A DNA stretch of 64,000 bases from Streptomyces sp. ATexAB-D23 (GCF_000373645.1 NZ_KB892024.1:443591-507590), one strand, 5' to 3'; counted from the first letter of the stretch, positions 17,017 to 26,165 are shown. The notes: a model not told the origin generated them from the letters alone. Translations and numbers: made by a program.

Positions 17017-17316
17017 TCACGTCGTGGGAGGACTTACGTCCCCGGCTCGCGAGGCCCGTAAAGCGGCCCTGGGGCGCTCCGTGGGTGGCTCGGGCGCCCG
17101 GGAGGGCTCATCGGCCGCCCGGCCGCCCCGTGGGGCCGCCACGGGCTCCATGGCGAGCCTCAGCAGCCGGGCGCAGACCGCGCAGTGCCGGGTGAGGTGG
17201 CGGTAGCCGGACGCGGCCGCCAGGTGCGCGCGCAGCAGCGCGCGTATCTCGTGCCGGGGTGCCCTGCCGCGGCCCTGCGCCGGCTCGCGGTACCCCTCGC
17301 CCGTGGATGCCCCCAT
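17017..17316 (-). CDS. DUF6274-like small protein
   Basis: 99 residues. The conserved part is RHEIRALLRAHLAAASGYRH followed by LTRHCAVCARLLRLAME, where His and the CxxC pair suggest a small zinc-binding or helical-hairpin unit. The C-terminal 45 residues are Pro/Arg/Ala-rich and poorly conserved in character. The ATG at 17316 has GGGAGGT 8 nt upstream. Assignment to DUF6274 is from memory of similar Streptomyces proteins near bldC; function unknown. Confidence 0.65.
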   Translation of the reverse strand: MGASTGEGYREPAQGRGRAPRHEIRALLRAHLAAASGYRHLTRHCAVCARLLRLAMEPVAAPRGGRAADEPSRAPEPPTERPRAALRASRAGDVSPPTT

Positions 17317-17416
17317 CGCGCCACCTCCCGGTGGATGCGCGCCGCCCCGCTCCGGGAATCCCGGGGCAGCCCCTGGGTTCTGAGTACTCGTCGGCACACA
17401 CCGGAGTCAAGACGCG

Positions 17417-17449
17417 CGAAAGCCCGGATCCAGGGGATCCGGGCTTTCG
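17417..17449 (-). terminator. Terminator of tRNA-Asp
   Basis: Perfect 15-bp stem CGAAAGCCCGGATCC with a 3-nt loop, 6 nt beyond the tRNA 3' end. Confidence 0.85.
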
Positions 17450-17455
17450 TCACTG

Positions 17456-17530
17456 CGGTCCTGACGGGATTTGAACCCGCGGCCTCCACCTTGACAGGGT
17501 GGCGAGCACTCCTAACTGCTCCACAGGACC
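17456..17530 (-). tRNA. tRNA-Asp (anticodon GUC), copy 1
   Basis: 75-nt cloverleaf: acceptor GGTCCTG/CAGGACC, anticodon stem CCACC/GGTGG with loop CTGTCAA, T-loop TTCAAAT, discriminator G73, no CCA. Identical in sequence to the copies at 24147 and 29062. It stands alone, directly upstream of its terminator. Confidence 0.96.
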
Positions 17531-17647
17531 AGGTTTTCGCGGCTGCCTTGCGGCCTGCTGCGAAGACAGACTGTACAGGAGGCCGACGGGTGCGGTCGAA
17601 CTCACTCCTGGTTGCCCAGCCGTCACCCGGACCGGCACCCGCCGTTC

Positions 17648-20600
17648 CTACGGCGCCGCCGCGTCGATCGCCTTGACGATCCGCTTGTCCGAGACGGGGA
17701 ACGCGGTGCCGAGGGCGTGCGCGAAGTAGCTCACCCGCAGCTCCTCGATCATCCACCGGATGTCCAGCACCTCCTGCGGGACGGGCCTGCCCTTCGGCAG
17801 CTGCTCCAGCAGCCAGGCGTACTCGTCCTGCATCTCGTGGACCTTCTCCATGCGCGTGGTGTCGCGCTGGGCGTTGGCCGGCATCTGCTGGAGCCTGCGG
17901 TCCTCGGCGACCAGGTAGCGCATCAGGTCGGGCAGCCTGCGCAGCCCGGTCGCGGTGACGAAGCCGGGCGGCATCAGGCGCGCCAGGTGATCGCGTACGT
18001 CCGTGACGTTGTTGATCAGCACCAGGCTGTTGGTGGTCTTCAGCCGGCGCTCGCACGCCTGCCAGGCCGCCAGGATCTGCTGCACCTGGCCGATCGTGCG
18101 GACGGTCAGGTCCACCAGGTCCGCGCGCACCTTGTCGTACAGCTTCCGGAACGACGCCTCGTCCCAGGCGGGGCCGCCGTGCGCCGCGATCAGCCGGTCG
18201 GCGGCGGCCGTCGCGCAGTCGTCGAAGAGCGCCTGGATGGAGCCGTGCGGATTGCGGGACAGGGCGAGCTTCTGCTGGTTGGTGAGCTTGTCCGAGGCGA
18301 ACTTCGCCGGGTTGACCGGGATGTTCAGCAGGATCAGCTTCCGGGTGCCGCGCCACATCGCCTGCTGCTGCTCCGCCTCGGTGTCGAAGAGGCGTACGGC
18401 GACGGTCGCGCCCTGGTCGACCAGGGCCGGGTACGCCTTGACCGGCTGTCCGGCCAGTGGGGTCTCCCCTGCTCGAACGGAGCTGAGAGCTCGGGGAAGG
18501 GTCTCGAAGACCCGGTCCAGCGTGCCGATCGTCCAGTCCGTGAGGCCGGAACGCTCGATGGACTCACCGGTCGGCCCCGCGGTCGCCGCGGCGGCCTTGG
18601 ACAGCGCCTGGCGGGCCTTCGGTCGCAGCTGTACGCGCAGCGCCTCCAGGTCCTTGTCCTCGGCGACCTTGCGGCGCCGTTCGTCGACGATCCGGAAGGT
18701 GATCTTGAGGTGGTCCGGGACCCGGCCCAGGTCGAAGTCGTCCGCGGTGACCGGGACCCCGACCATCCGCTGGAGCTCACGGGCCAGCGTCACCGGCAGC
18801 GGCTCCTGGAGCGGTACGGCCCGGTCGAGGAACTTGTCCGCGTAGTTCGGCGCGGGCACGTAGTGCCGGCGGATCGGCTTCGGCAGCGAGCGGATCAGCT
18901 CGGTGACGACCTCCTCGCGCAGGCCCGGGATCTGCCAGTCGAAGCCCTCGGACGTGACCTGGTTGAGCACCTGGAGCGGAATGTGGACGGTCACCCCGTC
19001 GGCGTCCGCGCCCGGCTCGAACTGGTAGGTCACCCGGAACTTGAGCTTCCCCTGCCGCCAGGAGTCCGGGTAGTCGTCCTTGGTGACGGCCCCGGCCTTC
19101 TCGTTGATGAGCATCGAGCGCTCGAAGTCGAGCGCGTCCGGCTCGTCCCGGCGCTTGTGCTTCCACCACGAGTCGAAGTGCGCACCGGAGACGACGTGCT
19201 CCGGGATGCGCTGGTCGTAGAAGTCGAACAGCGTCTCGTCGTCCACGAGGATGTCGCGGCGCCGGGCCCGGTGCTCCAGCTCCTCGACCTCGCCGAGCAG
19301 CTTGCGGTTGTCGTGGAAGAACTGGTGGTGCGTGCGCCAGTCGCCCTCGACCAGGGCGTTGCGGATGAAGAGGTCCCGCGAGGTCTCCTGGTCGATACGG
19401 CCGAAATTGATCTTGCGCTGGGCGACGATCGGTACGCCGTACAGCGTGACCCGCTCGTACGCCATCACCGCCGCCTGGTCCTTCTCCCAGTGCGGCTCGC
19501 TGTAGGTGCGCTTCAGCAGGTGCTGGGCCAGCGGTTCGATCCACTCCGGCTCGACCCGGGCGTTGACCCGTGCCCACAGCCGGGACGTCTCGACCAGCTC
19601 GGCCGACATCACGAACCGCGGCTGCTTCTTGAACAGCGCCGAACCGGGGAAGATCGCGAACTTGGCGCTGCGGGCGCCCAGGTACTCGTTCTTCTCGGTG
19701 TCCTTCAGCCCGATGTGCGACAGCAGGCCGGCGAGCAGCGAGGTGTGCACCGACTGCTCGGGAGCGTCGTCCTCATTGGGCTCGATCCCCATCTGCTTGG
19801 CGACCGTGCGCAGCTGCGCGTAGATGTCCTGCCATTCGCGGATGCGCAGGAAGTTCAGGTACTCCTGTTTGCACATCCGGCGGAAGCTGGAGGAGCCGCG
19901 CTCCTTCTGCTGCTCGCGGATGTAGCGCCACAGATTCAGGAACGCCAGGAAGTCGGACGTCTCGTCCTTGAACCGGGCGTGCTGCTGATCGGCCTGCGTC
20001 TGCTTCTCGGAGGGCCGCTCGCGCGGGTCCTGGATGGAGAGCGCGGCGGCGATGACCATGACCTCGCGGACACAGCCGTTGCGGTCCGCCTCGATGACCA
20101 TGCGGGCCAGACGCGGGTCCACCGGGAGCTGCGAGAGCTTGCGCCCCAGCGGGGTGAGCCGCTGTCCCCTCTTCCCCTCCCGGGGGGACTTCTCCTCCTG
20201 CTCCAGCGCGCCCAGCTCCTGGAGCAGCTGCACGCCGTCGCGGATGTTGCGGTGGTCCGGCGGGTCGATGAAGGGGAACTTCTCGATGTCGCCGAGGCCG
20301 GCCGCGGTCATCTGGAGGATGACGGAGGCCAGGTTCGTCCGCAGGATCTCCGCGTCGGTGAACTCCGGGCGGGTCAGGAAGTCGTCCTCGGAGTACAGCC
20401 GGATGCAGATGCCGTCCGACGTACGGCCGCAGCGGCCCTTGCGCTGGTTGGCGCTGGCCTGCGAGATCCGTTCGATCGGCAGCCGCTGGACCTTGGTGCG
20501 GTGGCTGTAGCGGGAGATACGGGCGGTGCCCGGGTCGATCACGTACTTGATGCCGGGGACGGTCAGCGAGGTCTCGGCGACGTTGGTCGCCAGAACGATC

Positions 20601-21631
20601 CTGCGTCCCGTGTGGCGCTGGAACACCCGGTGCTGCTCGGCGTGCGACAGGCGCGCGTAGAGGGGGAGTACCTCGGTATGTCTGAGGTTGCGTTTGCCGA
20701 GCGCGTCCGCGGTGTCGCGGATCTCGCGCTCGCCGGAGAGGAAGACCAGGACGTCGCCGGGCCCCTCGGACTGGAGCTCGTCCACGGCGTCGCAGATCGC
20801 GGTGATCTGGTCCCGGTCGGCGTCGTCCGTGTCTTCGGCGTCCCCCTCCAGCAGCGGCCGGTAACGGACCTCCACCGGATACGTACGCCCGCTGACCTCG
20901 ACGATCGGCGCGTCGCCGAAGTGGCGCGAGAAGCGCTCCGGGTCGATGGTCGCGGAGGTGACGACGACCTTCAGATCGGGGCGCTTGGGCAGCAGCCGGG
21001 CCAGATAGCCGAGCAGGAAGTCGATGTTCAGCGACCGCTCGTGGGCCTCGTCGATGATGATCGTGTCGTACGCCAGCAGCTCGCGGTCCGTCTGGATCTC
21101 CGCGAGCAGGATGCCGTCCGTCATCAGCTTGACGAAGGTCGCGTCCTGGTTCACCTGGTCGGTGAAGCGGACCTTCCAGCCGACCGTCTCGCCCAGCGGC
21201 GTGTCCAGCTCGTCGGCGATCCGCTCGGCCACCGTGCGCGCCGCGATCCTGCGCGGCTGGGTGTGCCCGATCATGCCGCGGACGCCACGGCCCAGCTCCA
21301 TGCAGATCTTGGGGATCTGGGTGGTCTTGCCGGAGCCGGTCTCACCCGCGACGATCACGACCTGGTGGTCGCGTATCGCCTCCAGGATCTCGTCCTTCTT
21401 CTGGCTGACCGGGAGCTGTTCCGGGTACGAGACGCCGGGCATCCGCGCGGCCCGCTGAGTGAGCCGCCCGGCGGCCTTGCCGGCCTGGGCGGCGATCTCG
21501 TCCAGCACGGCCTGCTGGGCCTCGGGCTTGCGGATGCGGCGGGCGCCTTCGAGGCGGCGGCCGAGCCGGTGCGCGTCGCGGAGCGAGAGCTGCGCGAGCT
21601 GGGACTGGAGATCGGCGAAGGAAGTAGACAT
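17648..21631 (-). CDS. hrpA: ATP-dependent RNA helicase HrpA (DEAH box)
   Basis: 1327-residue DEAH/RHA helicase, similar in length to E. coli HrpA (about 1300). Motif I is AGETGSGKTTQIPK near residue 95, motif II DEAHERSLNIDFLLG, motif III TSATID, motif V TNVAETSLTVPGIKYVID and motif VI QRKGRCGR. A helicase-associated/OB region and a long C-terminal DUF3418-type half follow (LTDWTIGTLDRVFETLP, LILLNIPVNP). HrpA remodels mRNA and rescues collided ribosomes in E. coli. ATG at 21631. Divergent from a secreted-protein gene across a repeat array. Confidence 0.95.
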   Translation of the reverse strand: MSTSFADLQSQLAQLSLRDAHRLGRRLEGARRIRKPEAQQAVLDEIAAQAGKAAGRLTQRAARMPGVSYPEQLPVSQKKDEILEAIRDHQVVIVAGETGSGKTTQIPKICMELGRGVRGMIGHTQPRRIAARTVAERIADELDTPLGETVGWKVRFTDQVNQDATFVKLMTDGILLAEIQTDRELLAYDTIIIDEAHERSLNIDFLLGYLARLLPKRPDLKVVVTSATIDPERFSRHFGDAPIVEVSGRTYPVEVRYRPLLEGDAEDTDDADRDQITAICDAVDELQSEGPGDVLVFLSGEREIRDTADALGKRNLRHTEVLPLYARLSHAEQHRVFQRHTGRRIVLATNVAETSLTVPGIKYVIDPGTARISRYSHRTKVQRLPIERISQASANQRKGRCGRTSDGICIRLYSEDDFLTRPEFTDAEILRTNLASVILQMTAAGLGDIEKFPFIDPPDHRNIRDGVQLLQELGALEQEEKSPREGKRGQRLTPLGRKLSQLPVDPRLARMVIEADRNGCVREVMVIAAALSIQDPRERPSEKQTQADQQHARFKDETSDFLAFLNLWRYIREQQKERGSSSFRRMCKQEYLNFLRIREWQDIYAQLRTVAKQMGIEPNEDDAPEQSVHTSLLAGLLSHIGLKDTEKNEYLGARSAKFAIFPGSALFKKQPRFVMSAELVETSRLWARVNARVEPEWIEPLAQHLLKRTYSEPHWEKDQAAVMAYERVTLYGVPIVAQRKINFGRIDQETSRDLFIRNALVEGDWRTHHQFFHDNRKLLGEVEELEHRARRRDILVDDETLFDFYDQRIPEHVVSGAHFDSWWKHKRRDEPDALDFERSMLINEKAGAVTKDDYPDSWRQGKLKFRVTYQFEPGADADGVTVHIPLQVLNQVTSEGFDWQIPGLREEVVTELIRSLPKPIRRHYVPAPNYADKFLDRAVPLQEPLPVTLARELQRMVGVPVTADDFDLGRVPDHLKITFRIVDERRRKVAEDKDLEALRVQLRPKARQALSKAAAATAGPTGESIERSGLTDWTIGTLDRVFETLPRALSSVRAGETPLAGQPVKAYPALVDQGATVAVRLFDTEAEQQQAMWRGTRKLILLNIPVNPAKFASDKLTNQQKLALSRNPHGSIQALFDDCATAAADRLIAAHGGPAWDEASFRKLYDKVRADLVDLTVRTIGQVQQILAAWQACERRLKTTNSLVLINNVTDVRDHLARLMPPGFVTATGLRRLPDLMRYLVAEDRRLQQMPANAQRDTTRMEKVHEMQDEYAWLLEQLPKGRPVPQEVLDIRWMIEELRVSYFAHALGTAFPVSDKRIVKAIDAAAP

Positions 21632-21691
21632 ACGGGTCCCAGGATCTCACCCGGGCCCGGGGAACGGCGAACCTATTTCGAGCGGTCCTGG

Positions 21692-21806
21692 TCACGATGC
21701 TCGTACGTTCCCGGTCACGGTGCTCTTACGTTCCCGGTGGCGGTGCACGTACGTTCCCGGCCGCAACGCCCGTACGCCCTCGGCGGGGGTGCCCGTACGG
21801 GCGGGT
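21692..21806. repeat. Five degenerate 23-bp tandem repeats in the hrpA divergent region
   Basis: Units start at 21692, 21715, 21738, 21761 and 21784. The first three share nearly all of GTGCTCGTACGTTCCCGG; units 4 and 5 are more diverged but keep CGTACG in phase. The array fills much of the 261 bp between the hrpA and secreted-protein starts. There are no spacers, so it is not a CRISPR. It could bind a regulator cooperatively. Confidence 0.75.
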
Positions 21807-21892
21807 TTCCGCGTCGGCGTGGTGGGAAGCGGCGCGATGACAGGACGTACGATTCCGGGCAGTCGACCATTACCTGCCGAAAGGCCCGCCCC

Positions 21893-22252
21893 GTGTCCCG
21901 TTCGCAGTGGTGCTGCCTGGTGGCGGTGCTCGCGGTCGTGCTCGGGCTGTTCTGCGGACCGGCCGTGCGGGCGTCGGCGGCCGGGGCCCCCGCGCCCGCC
22001 CCCGTCGCCGCGTCCGCCGTGGACGCCGGGCAGGGGATTCCGGGCTGCGGCAAGGGCGGCAAGCGCGACGGCACCGAGCCGTCCACCCCCGCGCGGGCAC
22101 GGGCCGCCCACGACCAGGCGCCCGGCCTCGCCGAGTGGGGCCTGCCCGCCACCCCTGGAACCGAGCCGGCCGAGGCGTACGCGCCCATGACGCCGCGCGG
22201 ACCGGACGAGGCCGCGCCGGGCCCGGTGGAGCTCTCCGTCCTACGGGTGTAG
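21893..22252 (+). CDS. Small secreted protein of unknown function
   Basis: 119 residues from a GTG at 21893. N-terminal signal peptide: SRSQ, then a hydrophobic core CCLVAVLAVVLGLF and an Ala-rich cleavage region near ASAAGA. The mature part is short, Pro/Ala/Gly-rich and contains one cysteine (PGCGKGGK), ending in PVELSVLRV. No domain recognised. It stands 56 bp upstream of the DsbA-like gene on the same strand, so a role connected to extracytoplasmic thiol chemistry is possible but unproven. The start is uncertain; no strong ribosome site. Confidence 0.6.
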   Translation: MSRSQWCCLVAVLAVVLGLFCGPAVRASAAGAPAPAPVAASAVDAGQGIPGCGKGGKRDGTEPSTPARARAAHDQAPGLAEWGLPATPGTEPAEAYAPMTPRGPDEAAPGPVELSVLRV

Positions 22253-22308
22253 ACGGCGGCGCCCCCGCCCGTCCACTCTCCTCCCGTACCGCCATCCCGG
22301 AGTTCCGC

Positions 22309-23145
22309 ATGCCCACGCCCACGTCCAAGCCGTCCCCGAAGTCCCGCGAGAAGGCCCGCGAGAAGACCCGGGAGCAGACCCCGGGGAAGGCGCGCGGGAA
22401 GGCCCGCGCCACGTCCCGCAAGCCGCTCCTCTACGGCGCCGGAGTCATCGCCGTGGCCGCCCTGCTCGGATACGTCTCCTACCGCGCCACCGCCCCCGAG
22501 CCCCGGAGCGCCGGCTCCTCCGTGGCCGCCGACGTCACGGCGGACCCGCAGGACGGCGTCTACCCCGAACTGGCGAAGCTCGCCCGCCGCGACTCCGGCG
22601 ACAAGCTGGCCCTGGGCCGGGCCGACGCGCCCGTCGTCCTCATCGAGTACGCCGACTTCAAGTGCGGCTACTGCGCGAAGTTCGCCCGCGACACCGAACC
22701 GGCCCTCGTGAAGAAGTACGTCGACGAGGGCGTCCTGCGCATCGAGTGGCGCAACTTCCCGATCTTCGGCGCCGAGTCCGAGGCCGTCGCGCGGGCCTCC
22801 TGGGCGGCCGGGCAGCAGGACCGATTCTGGGAGTTCCACCGCGCCGCCTACGCCGAGGGCGTCAAGGAGAAGGGGTTCGGCAAGGACCGTCTGAAGGCGC
22901 TCGCACGCCGGGCGGGAGTGGCCGACCTCGACCGCTTCGCCCGCGACACCGACGGCCCGGCGGCGGCCGCCGCGGTCGGCGAGGACCAGGAGCAGGGGTA
23001 CTCGATCGGCGCGACCTCCACCCCGTCCTTCCTGATCAACGGCCGTCCGATCGCCGGTGCCCAGCCCATCGAGACCTTCACCGACGCCATCGAGCGGGCG
23101 GCGGCCGCGGCCGGGCCTTCCGGAACGAAGGGCTCCGCCAAGTGA
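22309..23145 (+). CDS. Membrane-anchored DsbA-like thioredoxin-fold protein
   Basis: 278 residues. A basic cytoplasmic N terminus (KSREKAREKTREQ) and one membrane helix (about 40-58) anchor a thioredoxin-fold domain outside the cell. Active site DFKCGYCAKF with Cys119 and Cys122, and a cis-proline loop TSTPSFLINGRPIAGA. It belongs to the DsbA/DSBA-like disulphide oxidoreductases that make or shuffle disulphides in exported proteins. Its stop overlaps the next start (GTGA), so it is translationally coupled to the CcdA-like gene, its likely electron partner. Confidence 0.88.
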   Translation: MPTPTSKPSPKSREKAREKTREQTPGKARGKARATSRKPLLYGAGVIAVAALLGYVSYRATAPEPRSAGSSVAADVTADPQDGVYPELAKLARRDSGDKLALGRADAPVVLIEYADFKCGYCAKFARDTEPALVKKYVDEGVLRIEWRNFPIFGAESEAVARASWAAGQQDRFWEFHRAAYAEGVKEKGFGKDRLKALARRAGVADLDRFARDTDGPAAAAAVGEDQEQGYSIGATSTPSFLINGRPIAGAQPIETFTDAIERAAAAAGPSGTKGSAK

Positions 23146-24008
23146 CGGCCGATGTCGGCTACTTCGCCGCGTTCCTCGGCGGGCTGCTCGCCCTGCTCAG
23201 CCCGTGCAGCGCCCTGCTGCTCCCCGCGTTCTTCGCGTACTCCATCGACTCCGCGTCGCGGCTCCTCGCCCGCACCGGCATCTTCTACGCGGGCCTGGCC
23301 ACCACCCTGGTCCCGCTGGGCGCCGCGGGTTCGTACGCCGGGCGGCTGTTCTACCGGCACCGCGACGCCCTCGTCCTCGGCGCGGGCTGGCTGATCATCG
23401 CGCTCGGTGTGGCCCAGATCATCGGCCTGGGCTTCGCCTCGCGCCGGATCGCCGCCCTCAGTGGCCGCATCCGCCCCACGACCGCCCTGTCGGTCTACGC
23501 GCTCGGCGCGGTGTACGGCCTCGCCGGGTTCTGCGCGGGCCCGATTTTGGGCAGCGTGCTGACGGTGGCGGCGGTCAGCGGCAGCCCGGCGTACGGGGGA
23601 CTGCTGCTCGCCGTCTACGCCCTGGGCATGGCGGTGCCCCTCTTCGTGCTCGCCCTGCTCTGGGAGCGGTTCGAGCTGGGCCGGCGCACCTGGCTGCGGG
23701 GCCGGGTCCTGCGGCTCGGGCGCTTCGAGCTGCACACCACGACCCTGCTCTCGGGCCTCTTCTTCGTCGCGCTCGGCGCGCTGTTCCTGGCGTACGACGG
23801 GACGACCGCGCTCCCGGGACTGCTGGACGTGGACCAGTCGTTCGCCGTCGAGCGATGGGCCCAGGGCGTCGGCCGGCATGTGCCGGACGCGGTGCTGCTC
23901 GTCTCGGTGGCGGCGGTGGTGCTGCTGGTGCTCGCGGTACGGGCCGTGCGCCGGCGCCCCACGGCGGGCGAGGACGAGCCGGACGCCACGGAGAGCGAGA
24001 CCGTCTGA
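23142..24008 (+). CDS. CcdA/DsbD-like cytochrome c biogenesis membrane protein
   Basis: 288-residue polytopic protein that carries electrons from cytoplasmic thioredoxin across the membrane by paired cysteines. Helix 1 has LLALLSPCSALLLPAFF (Cys22) and helix 4 has YGLAGFCAGPILGSV (Cys131), the two redox cysteines in the expected positions. A final helix VLLVSVAAVVLLVLAVRAV and a short acidic tail end the protein. The GTG at 23142 overlaps the stop of the DsbA-like gene. Together they form a thiol relay. Confidence 0.88.
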   Translation: MTADVGYFAAFLGGLLALLSPCSALLLPAFFAYSIDSASRLLARTGIFYAGLATTLVPLGAAGSYAGRLFYRHRDALVLGAGWLIIALGVAQIIGLGFASRRIAALSGRIRPTTALSVYALGAVYGLAGFCAGPILGSVLTVAAVSGSPAYGGLLLAVYALGMAVPLFVLALLWERFELGRRTWLRGRVLRLGRFELHTTTLLSGLFFVALGALFLAYDGTTALPGLLDVDQSFAVERWAQGVGRHVPDAVLLVSVAAVVLLVLAVRAVRRRPTAGEDEPDATESETV

Positions 24009-24013
24009 CACGG

Positions 24014-24044
24014 CGAAGGCCCCGTCCACCGGACGGGGCCTTCG
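24014..24044. terminator. Bidirectional terminator between the ccdA-like gene and tRNA-Phe
   Basis: 14-bp stem CGAAGGCCCCGTCC and complement with a 3-nt loop; it serves the plus-strand operon and the minus-strand tRNA. Confidence 0.82.
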
Positions 24045-24049
24045 GATGG

Positions 24050-24123
24050 TGGCTGGGGCCGGGATCGAACCGGCGACCTATCGCTTTTCAGGCGATCGCT
24101 CGTACCAACTGAGCTACCCAGCC
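24050..24123 (-). tRNA. tRNA-Phe (anticodon GAA), copy A
   Basis: 74 nt, acceptor GGCTGGG/CCCAGCC, anticodon stem ATCGC/GCGAT with loop CTGAAAA, T-loop TTCGATC, A73, no CCA. Identical to the copy at 28961. It follows tRNA-Asp copy A by 23 nt on the same strand. Confidence 0.96.
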
Positions 24124-24146
24124 ACGCAGCTCGTACGGGCTGCAAG

Positions 24147-24221
24147 CGGTCCTGACGGGATTTGAACCCGCGGCCTCCACCTTGACAGGGTGGCGAGCAC
24201 TCCTAACTGCTCCACAGGACC
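24147..24221 (-). tRNA. tRNA-Asp (anticodon GUC), copy A
   Basis: 75 nt, identical to the Asp tRNAs at 17456 and 29062. It forms with tRNA-Phe copy A a cassette that is duplicated 4.9 kb away. Confidence 0.96.
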
Positions 24222-24371
24222 AAGCATCGCTCGACCAAGTGTCGCACAGGTTTCGTGCGCCCCCAACGAGATGCGGACCCCGGCACCGGGCGGGCGATCT
24301 CACCGTTCCCCCCACCGTGAAAGTCGCCTTGGGCTACGGTCGCCACGCAAGGCGGCGAAGGGAGTGTGCCG

Positions 24372-26165
24372 ATGCCCCGCCATGTGTTGACCGCGGTCGG
24401 CGCCGGGGGCGAACCGATCGGGCAGGAGGCCCGCGACACGGCGCCCCCGCTGGCGCTGGTCGCCTCGTACGGGGACCTGCACGCGTGCGACTACGTGACC
24501 GTGACCCAGGACGCGGCAGTGAGCCTCTACGCCCGCGACCCCGACGGGATCTGGTGCGTCGTGTGCGCCGGCACCGACGCCGTGACCGTCGACGAGATGC
24601 GCCTCTGGTTCGACCTCACCCACCACTTCCCCGGCCCCGGCAGGACAGCCGGAAGCCATCCGCTCGGCAGGGCTCCCGCCGCGGGGGCCGGCGGAAGCAT
24701 CGACGCGGCGGGCGCCGTCGCCCTGGTCCGGGAACACATCGACGCCCGCGGTCTGGACTACCCGTCCCAGGGACTGGAGGCGGACCGGTTCGCCGCCGGG
24801 TGGAGCGTGTACGCGCCCGTCGACATCGACGACAGCGACCCCATGGCCTTCCTCGACCTGCCGCTCGACCGATCGGTGTTCCTGATCAGCGACGTGGGGC
24901 GGATCAAGGAGGTCACCACGGCGATCCCACCCGGACAGGCACGGACCCTGTTCACCGCCGAGGAGGCCTTCGTGCGGCGCGCGCCCGTCGAGGAGTCCTT
25001 CATGAACAGCTTCAAGGAGGAGTTCGAGCGCCTCGACGCCCTGTCGGGGCGGCCGAGCGCCATCGCGGACTTCACGGTCGTCTCCACCCCGCCCGAGGAA
25101 CAGATCGCGGGCCGCGTAGCCGCACTCGCCCAGGAGACCGCGCAGCAACTGGCCCTGCTCGGACCGGCGCAGTGGCAACGCATGACCGCGGTCTTCTCGT
25201 GCGCGGTGTCCGCCGAGAGGGCGGGAGTGTCCTTCTGGGACCATGAACAGCCCCTGGACGTGCGGGTCCCGGAACAGGTCGCGCTCCTCGTACGCCGCCA
25301 GCGGCACCTCGCCGCCGCCATGCCGGCCGGCCCGTGGCTGCGCATGCTGCTCACCATCACCAAGGGCGCGGACGGGCGCGCGCAGGTCGCCACCGAGTAC
25401 GACTACGGGGACGAGCGCCTGGCCGACGCCCACCTGCTGGCCCCGGCGCACTACCGCAACGACCTCGCCGCCTACCCGCGGGCCGAGGTGCCGGCATGGC
25501 TGACGCGCTATGCCGCAGGACATGGGCGGCGGCCGGAGCGCGCGGGGGCGGAGCCCTCGCGTACGCCGGCCGCGCGGGTGGAGCCCTCGCGACCCGAGCC
25601 GGCCGAGCGGCCCTTCGTGGAGAGCAGGGTCGGCAGGTCCTCGCTGGTCGCCGACCGGCACCGCGTCAGCTACGGGCACGACACGCTCGACTGGGACGAG
25701 GTCGACTGGGTCCGGTATCCGGTCTCCCGGATGAAGCACCAGGGCTTCCTCTTTCCGTCCCTCTACACCAACACCTACGCCTTCGGCGTGGGCACGTACG
25801 CGGACTCCCCCGGGAAACTGGGACGTATCAGCTGGGACAACGGAGGGAAGAGGTCCACGCCCCCCGAGGAGTGGGTGGCCCTCGTCGACTTCGTCCAGCG
25901 GGTGGTCGAACCCCGGCTCCTGGCGCAGCACCTCGACCTGATCCGGCGGGGCGGGGCATTCACCATCGGCGAGGTGCGCGTGCACCGTGACGGGCTCACG
26001 CTGCGCGGGGTCATGGACGCCGACTGGCGCGCGCTGACCCGTATCGAGGTCGCGCACGGCCTGGTCTCCGTCCACGAGCAGGGCCGGTCGCAGCCGCTCA
26101 GGGTGTCGCTCGACAGTCCCAACGCCGTACTGCTGCCGCGCCTGGTGGAGGCCATGACCGGGTGA
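24372..26165 (+). CDS. Large soluble protein of unknown function with a C-terminal PH-like region
   Basis: 597 residues, no signal or membrane helix. The first 400 residues are a globular region I do not recognise (CDYVTVTQDAAVSLYARD; FWDHEQPLDVRVPEQVALL). An Arg/Pro/Glu-rich linker (about 400-425) leads to a C-terminal domain that looks like a bacterial PH-type fold: VADRHRVSYGHDTLDWDEVD, LGRISWDNGGKR and VHRDGLTLRG. The ATG at 24372 follows AAGGGAG by 8 nt; a GTG at 24366 is too close. It converges on the kinase-MFS gene, and both lie between the duplicated tRNA cassettes. Confidence 0.75.
   Translation: MPRHVLTAVGAGGEPIGQEARDTAPPLALVASYGDLHACDYVTVTQDAAVSLYARDPDGIWCVVCAGTDAVTVDEMRLWFDLTHHFPGPGRTAGSHPLGRAPAAGAGGSIDAAGAVALVREHIDARGLDYPSQGLEADRFAAGWSVYAPVDIDDSDPMAFLDLPLDRSVFLISDVGRIKEVTTAIPPGQARTLFTAEEAFVRRAPVEESFMNSFKEEFERLDALSGRPSAIADFTVVSTPPEEQIAGRVAALAQETAQQLALLGPAQWQRMTAVFSCAVSAERAGVSFWDHEQPLDVRVPEQVALLVRRQRHLAAAMPAGPWLRMLLTITKGADGRAQVATEYDYGDERLADAHLLAPAHYRNDLAAYPRAEVPAWLTRYAAGHGRRPERAGAEPSRTPAARVEPSRPEPAERPFVESRVGRSSLVADRHRVSYGHDTLDWDEVDWVRYPVSRMKHQGFLFPSLYTNTYAFGVGTYADSPGKLGRISWDNGGKRSTPPEEWVALVDFVQRVVEPRLLAQHLDLIRRGGAFTIGEVRVHRDGLTLRGVMDADWRALTRIEVAHGLVSVHEQGRSQPLRVSLDSPNAVLLPRLVEAMTG

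Noticed and set aside
16989..17195. Plus-strand small frame opening RKPTVAPKVTSWEDLRPRLA
   Set aside because: It lies antisense to the DUF6274-like gene, lacks a ribosome site and becomes Pro/Arg-rich noise.
21692..21806. CRISPR array
   Set aside because: The 23-bp units abut with no spacers, and no cas gene is present.
17612..21892. Plus-strand frame opposite hrpA, continuous with the secreted-protein gene
   Set aside because: Only the portion from 21893 has a signal peptide; the rest mirrors hrpA codons.
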